The position numbers were made by a program, and so were the translations under genes. The notes under the pieces were generated by a model, which did not search any database, had not been told where the DNA came from, and saw only the letters and a list, made by a program, of their open reading frames with translations. From positions 1,102,603 to 1,166,602 of the forward strand of contig NW_008705568.1 in the NCBI RefSeq assembly GCF_000186865.1: a DNA stretch of 64,000 bases, written 5' to 3'. Source of the DNA: Aureococcus anophagefferens. Taxonomy: Eukaryota; Sar; Pelagophyceae; Pelagomonadales; Pelagomonadaceae. Positions within the stretch are counted from its first letter, which is position 1, and every line of letters starts with the position of its first letter. This document shows positions 44,233 through 54,235 of this stretch, piece after piece.

Positions 44233-45774
44233 ATGAGCGACGGCGACAAGCTCGTCGAGATGTCGGTGTCCGTGAATGGCGAGACAACAAACCCGATGGC
44301 CTCGTCGGCCTACGATTCGCTCCGCCAGGACTCGCCGCGGCCCGGCAACCGCGCGCCGTCCACCGGCGAGGCCGGCGCGGCCGACGACGCGTGGCAGAGC
44401 GTGTCGCGGACCTTCTTCTTCAGCGTCATCGCCGTCATGAACCAGGTGACCTTCGGCTACGACGTCGGCGCCGTGTCCCAGTGCCTCGTGCCCATCCAGA
44501 AGACGTTCCACCTGACGACGTTGGAAGTGGGCGCGGTGACGTCGGCGCTGAACTACTTCGCGGCGGGCGGCGCGCTCGTCGTGAGCGGGTTGCTCCTGGA
44601 CCGCATCGGCCGGCGGGGGTCTTTGCTGGTGGCCGCGGGGCTGCTGATTCTAGGCGGCTGCGTCGTCGGCGGCGCCTGGAGCTTCGAGGCGCTCGTCGCG
44701 GGCCGCTTCGTGCAGGGTCTCGGCGTGGGCGCGTCCTGGGCGTCGTCGGGCATTTATGTGACGGAGATCGCGCCGAGCCACAAGCGCGGCGCGCTCGTGT
44801 CGCTGGTCGACGTGTCCATTAACCTGGGCATCGTCGTCGGATACGTGCTCGCGTACGTCATCGATTCCGCGTCGATCGGCCGCGCGTTCGGCGTCGCGCC
44901 CTGGCGCGTCGCCATGGGCGTGAGCGTCGTGCCGCCGCTATTATTCGTGGTCTGCGCGCCGTTCCTGCCCGAGTCGCCGCGGTGGCTGCTGGCGCGGCGG
45001 CGGGACGACGAGGCGCGCGTCGCCGTGCGGAAGCTGAGAAGAAGGGGCGCGCCGGAGGCCACCGTCTCCGACGCCTTCGACGCCCTGCGGCGGCAGCGCG
45101 ACGCGCACGCCGCGGGCGACGACGTCGTCGAGGGCACGTGGGCCGGCGCCGCGGCGTCGAAGGAGGGGAAGTACGCCGCGTTATTGGGCGTCGCGCAGCA
45201 GGCGACGGGCACGGAGGCCATCCTCTACTTCGCGCCGACGGTGCTGCCGAAGCACAACCCCTTCGACGCCTTCCTGGGCAACGTGGGCATCGGGCTGGCC
45301 AAGTTCGGCGGGGAAGTGGTGGCGTCGTACCTCAGCGACAGCCCGCGGCTCGGCCGCCGCGCGATGATGGTCGGCGGCAACGTCGGCGTCACGCTCGGTT
45401 TATTGGCCTTCGGCGTCCTCGTGCGCGGGCCCCCGGGCCACACGGCGGCGTTGATTGTGGCGCTGTCGCTCGTCATGCTCTCGTTCTCGCTGGGACCGGG
45501 CCCGTTCACGACGGTCTTCGTCAACGAGGTCGTCCCGACGCGCAACCGGGCCAAGTCGAGCGCGCTGTCCTGCTTCCTGAACCGCATCACGTCGGCCTGC
45601 GTCGCCCTGTCCTTCCTGCCCCTGTCCCAGGCGTGGGGCGCGTCCGCGGTCTTCTTCTCCTACGCGGCCGTCGCCGCGGCCTGCACGGGCCTCTACGCGG
45701 CGACGCTGCCGGACACGCTCGGCAAGTCCCTGGAGCAGATCGGCGCCCAGGCGGGCGAGGCGGGGCTCGTATAG
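44233..45774 (+). CDS. MFS sugar-porter-family transporter 1
   Basis: 513 residues with about 12 transmembrane helices after a 60-residue cytosolic N-terminus. Sugar-porter landmarks: FGYDVGAVSQCLVPIQ (helix 1), LLLDRIGRRGSLL (loop 2-3), GRFVQGLGVGASW, PESPRWLLARRR (end of helix 6 region), GVAQQATGTEAILYFAPTV (helix 7), and the shortened second-half loop SPRLGRRAMM. It likely moves sugars or polyols across the plasma membrane or an organelle membrane; the substrate cannot be read. ATG 44233. No introns. A second MFS gene lies 2.9 kb downstream, with the histone-fold gene between them. Confidence 0.9.
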   Translation: MSDGDKLVEMSVSVNGETTNPMASSAYDSLRQDSPRPGNRAPSTGEAGAADDAWQSVSRTFFFSVIAVMNQVTFGYDVGAVSQCLVPIQKTFHLTTLEVGAVTSALNYFAAGGALVVSGLLLDRIGRRGSLLVAAGLLILGGCVVGGAWSFEALVAGRFVQGLGVGASWASSGIYVTEIAPSHKRGALVSLVDVSINLGIVVGYVLAYVIDSASIGRAFGVAPWRVAMGVSVVPPLLFVVCAPFLPESPRWLLARRRDDEARVAVRKLRRRGAPEATVSDAFDALRRQRDAHAAGDDVVEGTWAGAAASKEGKYAALLGVAQQATGTEAILYFAPTVLPKHNPFDAFLGNVGIGLAKFGGEVVASYLSDSPRLGRRAMMVGGNVGVTLGLLAFGVLVRGPPGHTAALIVALSLVMLSFSLGPGPFTTVFVNEVVPTRNRAKSSALSCFLNRITSACVALSFLPLSQAWGASAVFFSYAAVAAACTGLYAATLPDTLGKSLEQIGAQAGEAGLV

Positions 45775-46035
45775 TTCTCTGCGAGGTTACGAGGTCGCGG
45801 AGCGCGATGTCTGCGCGGACGACCGCGACCGCGCGCATTCTTAATGCTGTTGATGCCGCGATGCTGCAGCTCCCGCGGCCGTCCGGCCGCGGCCTCGGGC
45901 TGGGAATCGTCCCAGTGCCTCGCCTCGCGCCTCGACGCGCGCGCGCGTCCTTGCGTCGGCCCCCGTCGAGCCACACGAGTCGTCCGCGCGAGCGCGCGTC
46001 ACGTCGAGCGCCCGTGCGACCGCGGAGGATCGGAC

Positions 46036-48231
46036 ATGGCGGCCGCGGCCCCCCAAGTTCCCTCAAACACGATTGTCCTTATGCGGAGGCAGAGAAGCGC
46101 AAGAATGCCTCATGCCGAGAGAGTGGATCGCCTGCAAGCAGTACTCATGGGCCGCGCCCAGCTGGCAGGTTCTTTCCCCGCGATCAACAGCCGGGCTTTC
46201 GACGAACTGCTCGTCGGCGCCTGCGGCGTGCAGCGATGGTCGCAAGTTCTGAATCGGCGACTGGATCCGGACACACTCGCGCTCGTCGAGTCCTACGTCC
46301 GGCCGCGCATCGCGCCCCACGCGGCGGCGATGTTGAGATCGGCCGCCGAGGACTTTTTGATCCGCCTCTTCCAGGGCGCGAATACGGTGGCCATCGGTCG
46401 CGGCTCCCGGTGCGTCTGGGCTCTCGACGTCGAGGATGCTCTGTTTCTTTCCGGCGACGACCGCATCGCGGGCGTGCGACGGCCTGCAGCGACGGCCTGC
46501 GCGTGCGCCGGGACCGTGGAGGCGGCAGTTCCACGGCGTGCGGCGCGCGCGCCCGGAAGCCTGCCCGAGTCCAGTCGGTATCCTGAAGCCGGCCGGGCTC
46601 CATCTGTGACGTTCCGCGAGGAGTCGGGATGGTGCGACGTGGCAGCCGACGGAACAGCCTACATCAAATCCATTCGTACGTCGTTGCGCTGGATCGCGCT
46701 CCGCGGGGGCGCGGCGTACGTGACGCCTGACGCGTTCGACACCGCCTGTTCCGCCATGGTCGGCTTCCTCCGTACCGCGCTCGCGTGTGCGCGCGGCGAC
46801 TCAACGCCTCTGCTGCGTGATCTCTACGAGGCGGACGCGACACTTGCCACGCTTCGGGCGCTCGTCTATGCTCACGGGCGCTTGGACTCAAACGACGCAT
46901 CGGTCGAAGACAAGTCCGCATCTGACGACTCAGAGGACGATGAGAACGACTGCTTGGCCAAGTACGCGTGGGTCGAAGGCGCACTCTCCAATTACTTCAA
47001 GGCATTCGGTAGTCTGACGACGGAGGCCGTGGGAGGCGCGCTGCAATACCTGGGGGCCAGTGTCGCCGGGCAGCACCTCTGTCCCAAAGAACTTGGTGCC
47101 GATATCAAGCATGAGTATGGATCGGATGTGCTCGATTTGATACGTATGGGGGAATTGCCCATCGAAAACTATTTGAATGTTCCCGGTGGTGAGAAACTTA
47201 TTTTTGGCGATGGCGACTGCGACAAAGAATTGCTGAAATTGGACGGTGCAGACGTTGACCCGCGAACGGTGGTTGGCGAACGTCGATGCTGCGCGCTCGC
47301 TACCCACTGCCCGATCTGCGGGACATGTCGAGTCTTGCGCATCGTCGAATATGGTTCAGTTCAGTGCACACCGAAGAGCAGGCTCGTCGATCGTATCCTC
47401 GCGGTGCGGACCCCACGCAGCCAGGAAGAGTTCGTCGACGCGATGACGCGGGCCGAAGCCGCCGGCCGCTGGGACGGCGTCCACGTGCTCGATCTCGGCG
47501 AGGCCGACTCTAACCTGGCGAGCATCGCCTTGTTACCCGAGAACTTGAACACCTTTTCAAAGCCGCCGGTGCAGTCGTCGCGGGCCCAGGTCAATCGCTT
47601 CATAGGCTCGGTCAATCGCTTCGTCGAAAAAATGGCACGTCACTCTGGCATCGCAGCTTGGCATCCGGAGGTTGAAAGATTCGTCCAGTTGAGGATGCAA
47701 CACTCAATCTTTGAACTTGTCGATTTGGCGAACGTGTTTCGAGACCACGACGAGGGAACCACTGCCACGGCTGCCGTTCAATGGGACCCGCGGCCACTCC
47801 CACTCACTTATGTCGCCCGTGCCATGGTATCGCTTCTCGAGGATAGCGTCCGCCACTGCCACGCTGTGCCCCTTCTATGGTTCCTCAGTGAGGTGCGGGT
47901 AGTCTTACACGCAGCCGAAACGGGCATGACGCCCTCTCCGAACCTCGAACAGTTTGACCCTCTCGCGGATGACTTAGTACAGCGATATCTCCTACTCCAT
48001 ATCGCCTACCTCTTTCATCGTGCGCGACGTATCTGCCCCGAGACGATCTTTGGACCCACTTTGACGCCATACGTCGTCAATGTTGTCAGTGGACTCTTCG
48101 GCTCGCTACCCATGGAGGCCTTCACCCTCGACATGCACCAAAAGACGAGGTATCAGGCTTTTACCAGCACCATGATCGCGAGGAGGGTCGCGAGGAGCGC
48201 TAGCACCGCCGACCCGGCGCCGTCTAGCTAG
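46036..48231 (+). CDS. multi-histone-fold protein: H3-like then H4-like, possibly H2A- and H2B-like
   Basis: 731 residues. Residues 94-145 (APHAAAMLRSAAEDFLIRLF, then NTVAI, then DVEDALFLSG) align with the H3 alpha-2/alpha-3 core. Residues 210-280 contain SLRWIALRGGAAYVTPDAF and MVGFLRTAL, which align without gaps with the H4 alpha-1/L1/alpha-2 region (AIRRLARRGGVKRISG...VFLENVI). Weaker: 329-392 like H2A (AVGGALQYLGAS; LDLIRMGEL; PGGEKLI) and 528-600 like H2B (VEKM...GIAAW...SIFELVDLA). A Cys cluster CCALATHCPICGTC lies at 418-431. Base composition is clearly less GC-rich than in the neighbours, suggesting transfer, perhaps from a large DNA virus. ATG 46036 is chosen; 45844 is an alternative that adds 64 unlikely residues. 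Function: DNA packaging or nucleosome mimic is inferred only. Confidence 0.68.
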   Translation: MAAAAPQVPSNTIVLMRRQRSARMPHAERVDRLQAVLMGRAQLAGSFPAINSRAFDELLVGACGVQRWSQVLNRRLDPDTLALVESYVRPRIAPHAAAMLRSAAEDFLIRLFQGANTVAIGRGSRCVWALDVEDALFLSGDDRIAGVRRPAATACACAGTVEAAVPRRAARAPGSLPESSRYPEAGRAPSVTFREESGWCDVAADGTAYIKSIRTSLRWIALRGGAAYVTPDAFDTACSAMVGFLRTALACARGDSTPLLRDLYEADATLATLRALVYAHGRLDSNDASVEDKSASDDSEDDENDCLAKYAWVEGALSNYFKAFGSLTTEAVGGALQYLGASVAGQHLCPKELGADIKHEYGSDVLDLIRMGELPIENYLNVPGGEKLIFGDGDCDKELLKLDGADVDPRTVVGERRCCALATHCPICGTCRVLRIVEYGSVQCTPKSRLVDRILAVRTPRSQEEFVDAMTRAEAAGRWDGVHVLDLGEADSNLASIALLPENLNTFSKPPVQSSRAQVNRFIGSVNRFVEKMARHSGIAAWHPEVERFVQLRMQHSIFELVDLANVFRDHDEGTTATAAVQWDPRPLPLTYVARAMVSLLEDSVRHCHAVPLLWFLSEVRVVLHAAETGMTPSPNLEQFDPLADDLVQRYLLLHIAYLFHRARRICPETIFGPTLTPYVVNVVSGLFGSLPMEAFTLDMHQKTRYQAFTSTMIARRVARSASTADPAPSS

Positions 48232-48653
48232 TCCCCGAACTTAAGCTCGAGCGCCTGCTCGACGCAGCGCATGCCGAGCTCGTTCCGCGTCTCCGTGTCC
48301 AGCGCGAGCTCGCCCGCGTCCGCGGCGGGCTGGCTCGAGGTCGACCTGGACGACGCCGTCGATTACGCGCGTCGCGTGGACGACGGCGCGGCCCGGCCCG
48401 CCGCCGAAGGCGCTCACGCACTCGCCCGACACCGTGTCGTAGACGTACGAGTGCAGGCACGTGGAGCGCAATGCTGAAGTGGTCCTTGAAGCGATCGCGA
48501 AACATTTTTGCCGCAGGCAGCATGGTGACCTATTGAGCACTGCTGCCGCGACGTACGCGTCGGCGTCGCCCGTGAGGTGCGGGAGCTGCTCGTCCAGCGA
48601 GCGCTTCTCCTCGACGGCGCTCGCAGCGAGCGCCGATCGACGAGGCCCATCGA
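48228..48653 (-). pseudogene. broken gene, unidentified
   Basis: Fragments of protein-like sequence lie in different minus-strand frames: SAVEEKRSLDEQLPHLTGDADAYVAAAVLN, then AKMFRDRFKDHFSIALH, then LHSYVYDTVSGECVSAFGGGPG...VIDGVVQVDLEP, then ADAGELALDTETRNELGMRC...ELKFGD and TAG. At least two frame changes are needed. Its stop shares the CTAG of the histone-fold gene's stop. Short introns could explain part of this. Function unknown; the middle part resembles several small enzymes only loosely. Confidence 0.45.
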
Positions 48654-48668
48654 GGCCAAGCGAGCCCC

Positions 48669-50228
48669 ATGGAGGAGATCAGCCTGCGCGACGAGCCCGA
48701 CGCGCGCGCGCGAGCCAAGGCGCAGTCCCGCGCGGAGTGGCGCGTGCTCTGCGCCGCCGGGTGCTTCGTGGGCATCGGCGGCTTCGCCTGGGGCCTCATG
48801 CTCGGCGCGGTCTCCGGCGCGCTCTCCGGCGCGGCGAAAGCCTTCGACCTCTCCGCGCGGGAGACGGGGCTCGTCGTCGCGCTCATGGGGCCCGGCGAGC
48901 TCGTGGGCAGCGCCGCGGGCGGCGTCGTCGGCGACGCGCTCGGCCGCCGCGCCGCCCTCGTCGTCGCGGCCGCGCTCGTCGTGGTCGGGTCGCTCGCGGC
49001 GGCCGCCGCGCCGACGCTGAACGCGCTGCTGGCCGCGCGCGTCGTCTGCGGCGTCGGCGCCGGCGCGTCCTACGTCGCGCAGCTCGCCTGGGCGTCGGAG
49101 CTCGCGCCGAAGCACCGCGTCGGCGGCCTGACGACGGTCTTCGAGCTGAGCATCAGTCTGGGCTACGTCGCGACGTTCGCGGCGTTCGCGGCGGAGCTCG
49201 TGGACTGGCGCGGCCTCTTCGCGCTGCCCGCGGGCCCCGCGGCGTTTCAGCTGCTGCTCGTGGTCTCGAAGGTCGCGCCGGAGAGCCCGCGGTGGCTCGC
49301 GACGGCGCGGGGCGAGGACGCGGCGAAGGCGGAACTCGCGAACTGCTACGCGCGCTTCGGCGGCGACGGCGCCGCCGCGCCCGTCGACGACATCGCGTCC
49401 CTGCTCAAGGAGGACGCGCTCAGGGACCGGTCGTCGCTGCGGGCGGACCTGCACCGCTGGCGCTGGCCGAGCGGCGTTTTTGTTGGTTTGACGTTCCTCA
49501 CGTTTTTCTCCGGGGGCTTCAACCTCCGGCTCTACGTCGTCGCGGTCTACCGCGCGGCGGGGCTCGGCGACGCGAGCGCGCGGCGCATGACGCTGGCCCT
49601 GGGCCTCGTCAAGTTCGCGACGACGCTGGCGATGATCCTGAAGATCGACGGCCTCGCGCGGCGGCCGCTCCTTTTGGGGTCGCTCGCGGCGACGGTGGTC
49701 CTCGCGGCGGCGCTCGCGGCGATCTTCGGGACGGACCCCGACGGCGCGGGGCCCGTGGTCGTCGTCGCGTGCCTGCTCTACACGGCCGCGTTCCAGGTGG
49801 GCTTCGGCACGCTGAATTTTTTGCTCCTCGGCGAGGTCTTTCCCCCGCGGCTCAAGGGCCGCCTCGTCGCGCTCCAGCAGCTGCCCGCGGCGGCCTTCAA
49901 GTTCGCGTCGCAGTACGCCTTCGCGCTCGCGCTCGCGGAGGACGGCCTCGGGGGGCTCTTCGGCGCTCACGCGGTCGTCGCGGCGCTGGGCCTCGCGTTC
50001 AACGCGTTGGCGTTCCCGGAGACGCGGGGCAAGTCGCCGGAGGCGGTCCGCGCGGACTTCGAGGCCATGCCCCTCGCGGCGTGCTGCGGGCGCCGGGCGC
50101 CGCCGCCGGGGGACGTCGAGCTCCGGGGCGCGTCCTTCTCCGCGTCCGACGAGGAGGAGGACGACGCCACGCTCCTCGCGGTGGACAACCCCATCCGGGC
50201 CGACGCGGGGGAGGAAAGCGCGGCCTAA
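48669..50228 (+). CDS. MFS sugar-porter-family transporter 2
   Basis: 519 residues, about 12 helices. Landmarks: GFAWGLMLGAVSGALSGAAKAF (helix 1), GGVVGDALGRRAALV (loop 2-3), ARVVCGVGAGASY, APESPRWLATARGEDAAKAEL (after helix 6), GVFVGLTFLTFFSGGFNLRLYVVAVYRAAG (helix 7), NFLLLGEVFPPRLKGR (loop 10-11) and FPETRGKSPE at the end of helix 12. The last gives a textbook sugar-porter PET motif. The C-terminus is acidic/Ser-rich. It is only moderately similar to the transporter at 44233, so not a recent tandem copy. Its stop is 10 bp from the convergent PH-domain gene. Confidence 0.9.
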   Translation: MEEISLRDEPDARARAKAQSRAEWRVLCAAGCFVGIGGFAWGLMLGAVSGALSGAAKAFDLSARETGLVVALMGPGELVGSAAGGVVGDALGRRAALVVAAALVVVGSLAAAAAPTLNALLAARVVCGVGAGASYVAQLAWASELAPKHRVGGLTTVFELSISLGYVATFAAFAAELVDWRGLFALPAGPAAFQLLLVVSKVAPESPRWLATARGEDAAKAELANCYARFGGDGAAAPVDDIASLLKEDALRDRSSLRADLHRWRWPSGVFVGLTFLTFFSGGFNLRLYVVAVYRAAGLGDASARRMTLALGLVKFATTLAMILKIDGLARRPLLLGSLAATVVLAAALAAIFGTDPDGAGPVVVVACLLYTAAFQVGFGTLNFLLLGEVFPPRLKGRLVALQQLPAAAFKFASQYAFALALAEDGLGGLFGAHAVVAALGLAFNALAFPETRGKSPEAVRADFEAMPLAACCGRRAPPPGDVELRGASFSASDEEEDDATLLAVDNPIRADAGEESAA

Positions 50229-50238
50229 TTTTAATTTT

Positions 50239-52893
50239 TTACAGCAGCGACCAGGGCGCGTCCCTTCCCCCACATCCCAGCCGCGGCGTCTTCGGCGCGT
50301 GGGCCGCGGGGACGTTCTCCTCGTCGCCCGCCGCCGCGACCGCCGGCGCGGGCAGCGCCGCCGCGAGGCGCCGCTCCTCGAGCGCGCACTGCTGCTCGAC
50401 GCCCGCGCAGATCCAGCGCGTCCGCGCGGCGACGCCAGGCCGGCGGACGGCCTCCTCGCGGTTCGCCGTCGCGCGCCGGTGGAGCCGGCGGACGAGCGCG
50501 AGGAGGTCCGGTAGCGTCGCGGCGTCCTCCGCGGCGACGGCCGCGCGGAGCCGGTCGATGACGTCGCGCGCCTCGAGCTCGAGGTCCGCGACGTAGCGCG
50601 CGCGCGCGCGGAGGCCGTAGGCGCCGTCGGCGCGCTGGCGCTCGCGCGCGGCGTGCGCCGCCGCGCCCGGGGGCGCGCGGACCGCCGGCGCCGCGCGCTT
50701 CGGCGGTTTCGTCGACGCGCGCGCCGGCGGTTTCGTCGACGCGCGCTTCCGCGCCGCGGGTGGGGCGCCGTAGAACGTCGACGCGTCGGGCGCCCTCGGC
50801 GCGTAGGAGAGCGGGTCCCGGGCCCAGGCCGCGTCCTCGACGTCGTCCTGGATCGTCGCCAGCTTCCGCTCGCGCCGCCGCCGCTCCGCGGTCTTGGGCG
50901 TCGCGGGCGCCGGGACGCGCGGCGCGCTCGTCCGCGGCCGCCGCGACTCGCCGGCGACCCAGCGGTTCCCGCAGTCGAGGCAGAGGAGCGCCGGCGCGTC
51001 GGCCGGCGCCGCCGCGGTGACGACGTGCGTCCGCAGCGACGCGCAGCGCGGGCAGCCCGCGGCGACGGCCGCCGGCGGCGGGCCCGGCGCGAGGATCCCG
51101 AGCCGCGACCGCGAGAGCAGCTGCGACGCGCGCGCGAGCGCGGGCGACTCCGGCGCCGCCGCCGTCGCCGCGCGCGCCCGCCGGGGCTCCGCGAGCTCCC
51201 AGGGCGGCGGCGCCGCGGCGGGCGGGGCCGCCGCCGTCGACGCGCGGGCGCGCGTCGGCGCCGCGCGCGCGCGCGCGGCCGCCGCCGGCTCCGGCGCCTC
51301 CTCGGCGGCGTCGTCCTCGAGGGGCGGCGCCGCGGCGAGCGGCGGCGCCGTGGCGGCCTCCTCCTCATCGTAGGCCTCCCCTCGCTCGTCGTAGGCCTCG
51401 CCTCCGTCGTCGTCGACCGCGGCCGCCTCCTCCTCGACCGCCTCGGCCGCCGGCGGCGGCGGCCGCGGCGCCTCGATGGGCGCGACGAGCACGTTCGCCT
51501 CCGACGCCGACGGCGCGAAGTGGGCCCGCGTCCGCTTGTGCTTCCCCGGCGACCGGGTGACGCCGCGCGCCGCGACGGGCTTCCCCGGCGCCGCGGCGGG
51601 CCGCGCGAGGACCGGCGGCGGCTCCGCCTCGTCGGAGTACGAGTCCGTGTCCGCCGGCGGCGGCGGCTCGGCCTCGTCCGACGAGTCCTCCTCGATGCGC
51701 GCGAAGACGCTCCTGCGCTGCGCGACGGCGCTGGCGCGCGCGACCGGCGCGGCCTCGCGGAGCGGCGGCGGCTCTTCGCGGAGCGGCGGCGCCGCGCGCG
51801 TCGGGGGCGGCGCCGCCTCGTCGGACTCGGACGCCGACGGCTCGTCGTCGTCGGCCTCCAACACTTCGCCGGGCGCGGCGCTGAGCCGCGCCTTGAGCGC
51901 GCGCGACTCGCGCTTCGCCGCGCGGCTCTCCTTCTTCGCGGCCGCGAGCTCCGCCGCGTGCTTCGCCAGCGCCGCGTTATGCGCCCGCAGCGCCGCGGCG
52001 TGGAGCCGGTCCTTCTGCTTCTGGCGCCAGGCGAGGACGCGGCCCACGAGCTCGATGCCCTCGCGCAATAACTTGGCCGTCTTCTTCTCGTCGCGTTCGC
52101 CCTCGACGGCGTCGCCGAAGAAGTGGACGAACTCGTCCACGCTCAAAAACCCGTCGCCGTCGCCGTCGAGCCGCTCGAGCAGGGCCTTGTCGAAGTGGAC
52201 GGCGGCGAGCTCCGCGCAGGCGAGCTGGCCGTCGGTCTGGATCGCGCGGAAGACCTCTTCCAGCGATTCGCGGAAGAGCTTCGCGGCTTCCTCTTCCTTG
52301 TTCAAACCGACCAGGCTCTTCCGCACGCTCTCGGAGAAGCTCGACCGCCGCGGGCTCGCCGAGGGCCGCGGCGACGGGGACCGGTCGCTCGGCGCCCGCG
52401 CGCGCGGCGGCGTCGCCGCGCTCTCGCGCTCCGCCGCGCGCGTCGACCCCTCGGCCGCGCCGCGCCGCGTCGCGACGTCGGCGACGTGGGCCAGCGTGCG
52501 CATCCAGACGCCGCGCTCCCGGCCCGTCGGGGCGCGCAGGGTCACCGTGACCCACGCGCGGCCCACGCGCGCGTGGAGCCGGAAGTCGCCGTCCGTGTCC
52601 GCGACCGCGTCGACGGTCGCGCCCTCGAGGGCGAAGGCGCCCTTGGGCTTGCGCTTGGCGTCGCCGTATTGGAGTACGTAGTTCTCGCCCGCCGCGGGCG
52701 CCGCGATCTCGACCCAGAAGAGCCGGCTCTTCCACTGCGGCGCGCGCGAGAAGACGCTCCGCCGCTTCGCCGTCCCCTTTTGCGCCTCGCTGGCGCCGGA
52801 GCCGCCGAGCTTCTTGAGCGTGCCGCCGATGCAGTCCAGCTCCGCGAGCCAGGACGCGGCGACGTCGCGCTTCGCGACGACGGGCAGCGCCAT
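50239..52893 (-). CDS. PH domain - EF-hand - coiled coil - zinc-ribbon protein, 884 aa
   Basis: A PH-like domain at about 20-140 ([12 protein letters not shown]...[10 protein letters not shown] ... ending [17 protein letters not shown]) should bind phosphoinositides or proteins. An EF-hand loop [12 protein letters not shown] lies near 245, then a coiled coil ([22 protein letters not shown]). A long acidic/Pro disordered middle follows, then a zinc-ribbon-like [12 protein letters not shown]...[10 protein letters not shown] (two CxxC pairs) and a helical C-terminus ([21 protein letters not shown]). The combination is unusual. A membrane-attached calcium-sensitive signalling scaffold is a reasonable guess. 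ATG 52891-52893; divergent from the enolase-superfamily gene (162 bp). Confidence 0.75.
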   Translation of the reverse strand: MALPVVAKRDVAASWLAELDCIGGTLKKLGGSGASEAQKGTAKRRSVFSRAPQWKSRLFWVEIAAPAAGENYVLQYGDAKRKPKGAFALEGATVDAVADTDGDFRLHARVGRAWVTVTLRAPTGRERGVWMRTLAHVADVATRRGAAEGSTRAAERESAATPPRARAPSDRSPSPRPSASPRRSSFSESVRKSLVGLNKEEEAAKLFRESLEEVFRAIQTDGQLACAELAAVHFDKALLERLDGDGDGFLSVDEFVHFFGDAVEGERDEKKTAKLLREGIELVGRVLAWRQKQKDRLHAAALRAHNAALAKHAAELAAAKKESRAAKRESRALKARLSAAPGEVLEADDDEPSASESDEAAPPPTRAAPPLREEPPPLREAAPVARASAVAQRRSVFARIEEDSSDEAEPPPPADTDSYSDEAEPPPVLARPAAAPGKPVAARGVTRSPGKHKRTRAHFAPSASEANVLVAPIEAPRPPPPAAEAVEEEAAAVDDDGGEAYDERGEAYDEEEAATAPPLAAAPPLEDDAAEEAPEPAAAARARAAPTRARASTAAAPPAAAPPPWELAEPRRARAATAAAPESPALARASQLLSRSRLGILAPGPPPAAVAAGCPRCASLRTHVVTAAAPADAPALLCLDCGNRWVAGESRRPRTSAPRVPAPATPKTAERRRRERKLATIQDDVEDAAWARDPLSYAPRAPDASTFYGAPPAARKRASTKPPARASTKPPKRAAPAVRAPPGAAAHAARERQRADGAYGLRARARYVADLELEARDVIDRLRAAVAAEDAATLPDLLALVRRLHRRATANREEAVRRPGVAARTRWICAGVEQQCALEERRLAAALPAPAVAAAGDEENVPAAHAPKTPRLGCGGRDAPWSLL

Positions 52894-53055
52894 GGGGGCT
52901 TTACAATGTTATGCGCGGTCCATGCAGATGGTCCATGCGCTAAAAAACTGCTGTACTTGCAGGGCAATAATAATCGGGCTTCCCAAGAGCTCTTTGAGAA
53001 CGCGCATTCTCGCATTCCCGCCGGCGACGTCGGCGACGCGCCCGAAACTCGCGCC

Positions 53056-54235
53056 ATGAGCGGCGACGTCGTGGCCTCCTACGAGCTCTTCAAGGTGCCG
53101 CCGCGCTGGCTCTTTTTGCGCGTGGAGACGCAGCGCGGCGTCGTCGGCTGGGGCGAGCCGAACGTCGAGGGCTTCAGCGACACGGTGCGGACGGCCGTCG
53201 AGGAGCTCATGAGGAGCGTCGTCGGCCAGGACCCGAGCCGCATCCAGTACATCTGGCAGAAGCTCTTCCGCCAGAAGTTCTACGGCGGCGGGCCCATCCT
53301 CATGAGCGCCATGGCCGGCATCGACCAGGCGCTGTGGGACATCGCGGGCAAAACTTTTGAACGCGCCCGTGTCGCGGCTCCTCGGCGGCGCCGTGCGCGA
53401 CCGGCTCAAGGTCTACCGCTGGTGCGGCGGCGACGAGAACTCGCCGGAAGAGTCGGCGGCCGAGGCGACGCGGGTCCTCGCGACGTCGAACTACAAGCAG
53501 CTAAAGATGAACGCGTGCTCCCGCATGGAGTACGTCGACACGGAGGGCGCCGTCGCCGCCGCCGCCGCGCGCTTCAAGGCCGTGCGCGAGGCCGTCGGGC
53601 CCGGCGTCGGCGTGGGCTTGGATTTCCACGGCCGCGTGAAGCTGCCCATGGCCAAAAAGCTCATGGAGGCGCTCGCGCCCTACGACCCCCTCTTCTTCGA
53701 GGAGGTGCTCGTGCGCGGCCAGAACCCGGCGCTCCACGCGACCGTCGCCCATCACACGTCGGTCCCCCTGGCGACGGGCGAGCGCATGTACACCGTCGAG
53801 GAGTTCCGCGATTTGCTGGAGACGCGCGCGGTGAATATTTTGCAGCCGGACTGCAGCCACGCGGGCGGCATCTCGTCGCTCCACACCATCGCGCGCATGG
53901 CCGAGGCCTACGAGGTGTCCTTCGCGCCCCACTGCCCCCTGGGGCCCATCGCGCTCGCGGCGTGCCTCCAGGTCGACGCGACGGCCGTCAACTTCTGCTT
54001 CCAGGAGACGTCCCTGGGCATCCACTACAACGGCGAGGGCGGCATGGATTTGCTGGATTACGTGGCGAACAAGAAGGCCTTCGACGTCGACGCCGAGGGC
54101 TACGTCGCGACGCTCGCGGGGCCGGGGCTGGGGGTGGAAATCGACGAGGCCGCGGTGCGCGCGGCCGCGGTGGCGGGCCACGCCTGGGCGGACCGCGAGT
54201 GGACGCTCCCGGACGGCACGCCGACGACGTGGTAA
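53056..54235 (+). CDS. enolase-superfamily (galactonate-dehydratase-like) enzyme with a frame break
   Basis: Mandelate racemase/muconate lactonizing class enzymes abstract a proton alpha to a carboxylate of sugar acids. The first part ([39 protein letters not shown] ... [15 protein letters not shown]) and the second part ([27 protein letters not shown] ... to PTTW) match DgoD-type proteins: GLDFHGRVK (metal Asp), FFEEVL (metal Glu), [35 protein letters not shown] (third ligand and the His base). The frames are joined at an A4 run (53350-53353): one A too many shifts the frame; with AAA the junction reads GK-LLNAPV. Probably an assembly error, otherwise a null allele. Confidence 0.85.

Noticed and set aside
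48228..48653. Rieske iron-sulfur or beta-carbonic-anhydrase tail for the broken gene
   Set aside because: Only a loose C-L-H / VYD-TxSGE resemblance in one fragment; the metal-binding spacing does not fit.
44233..50228. The two MFS transporters as a recent tandem duplication
   Set aside because: They share only family motifs; loops, termini and most helices differ, so they are distant paralogues.
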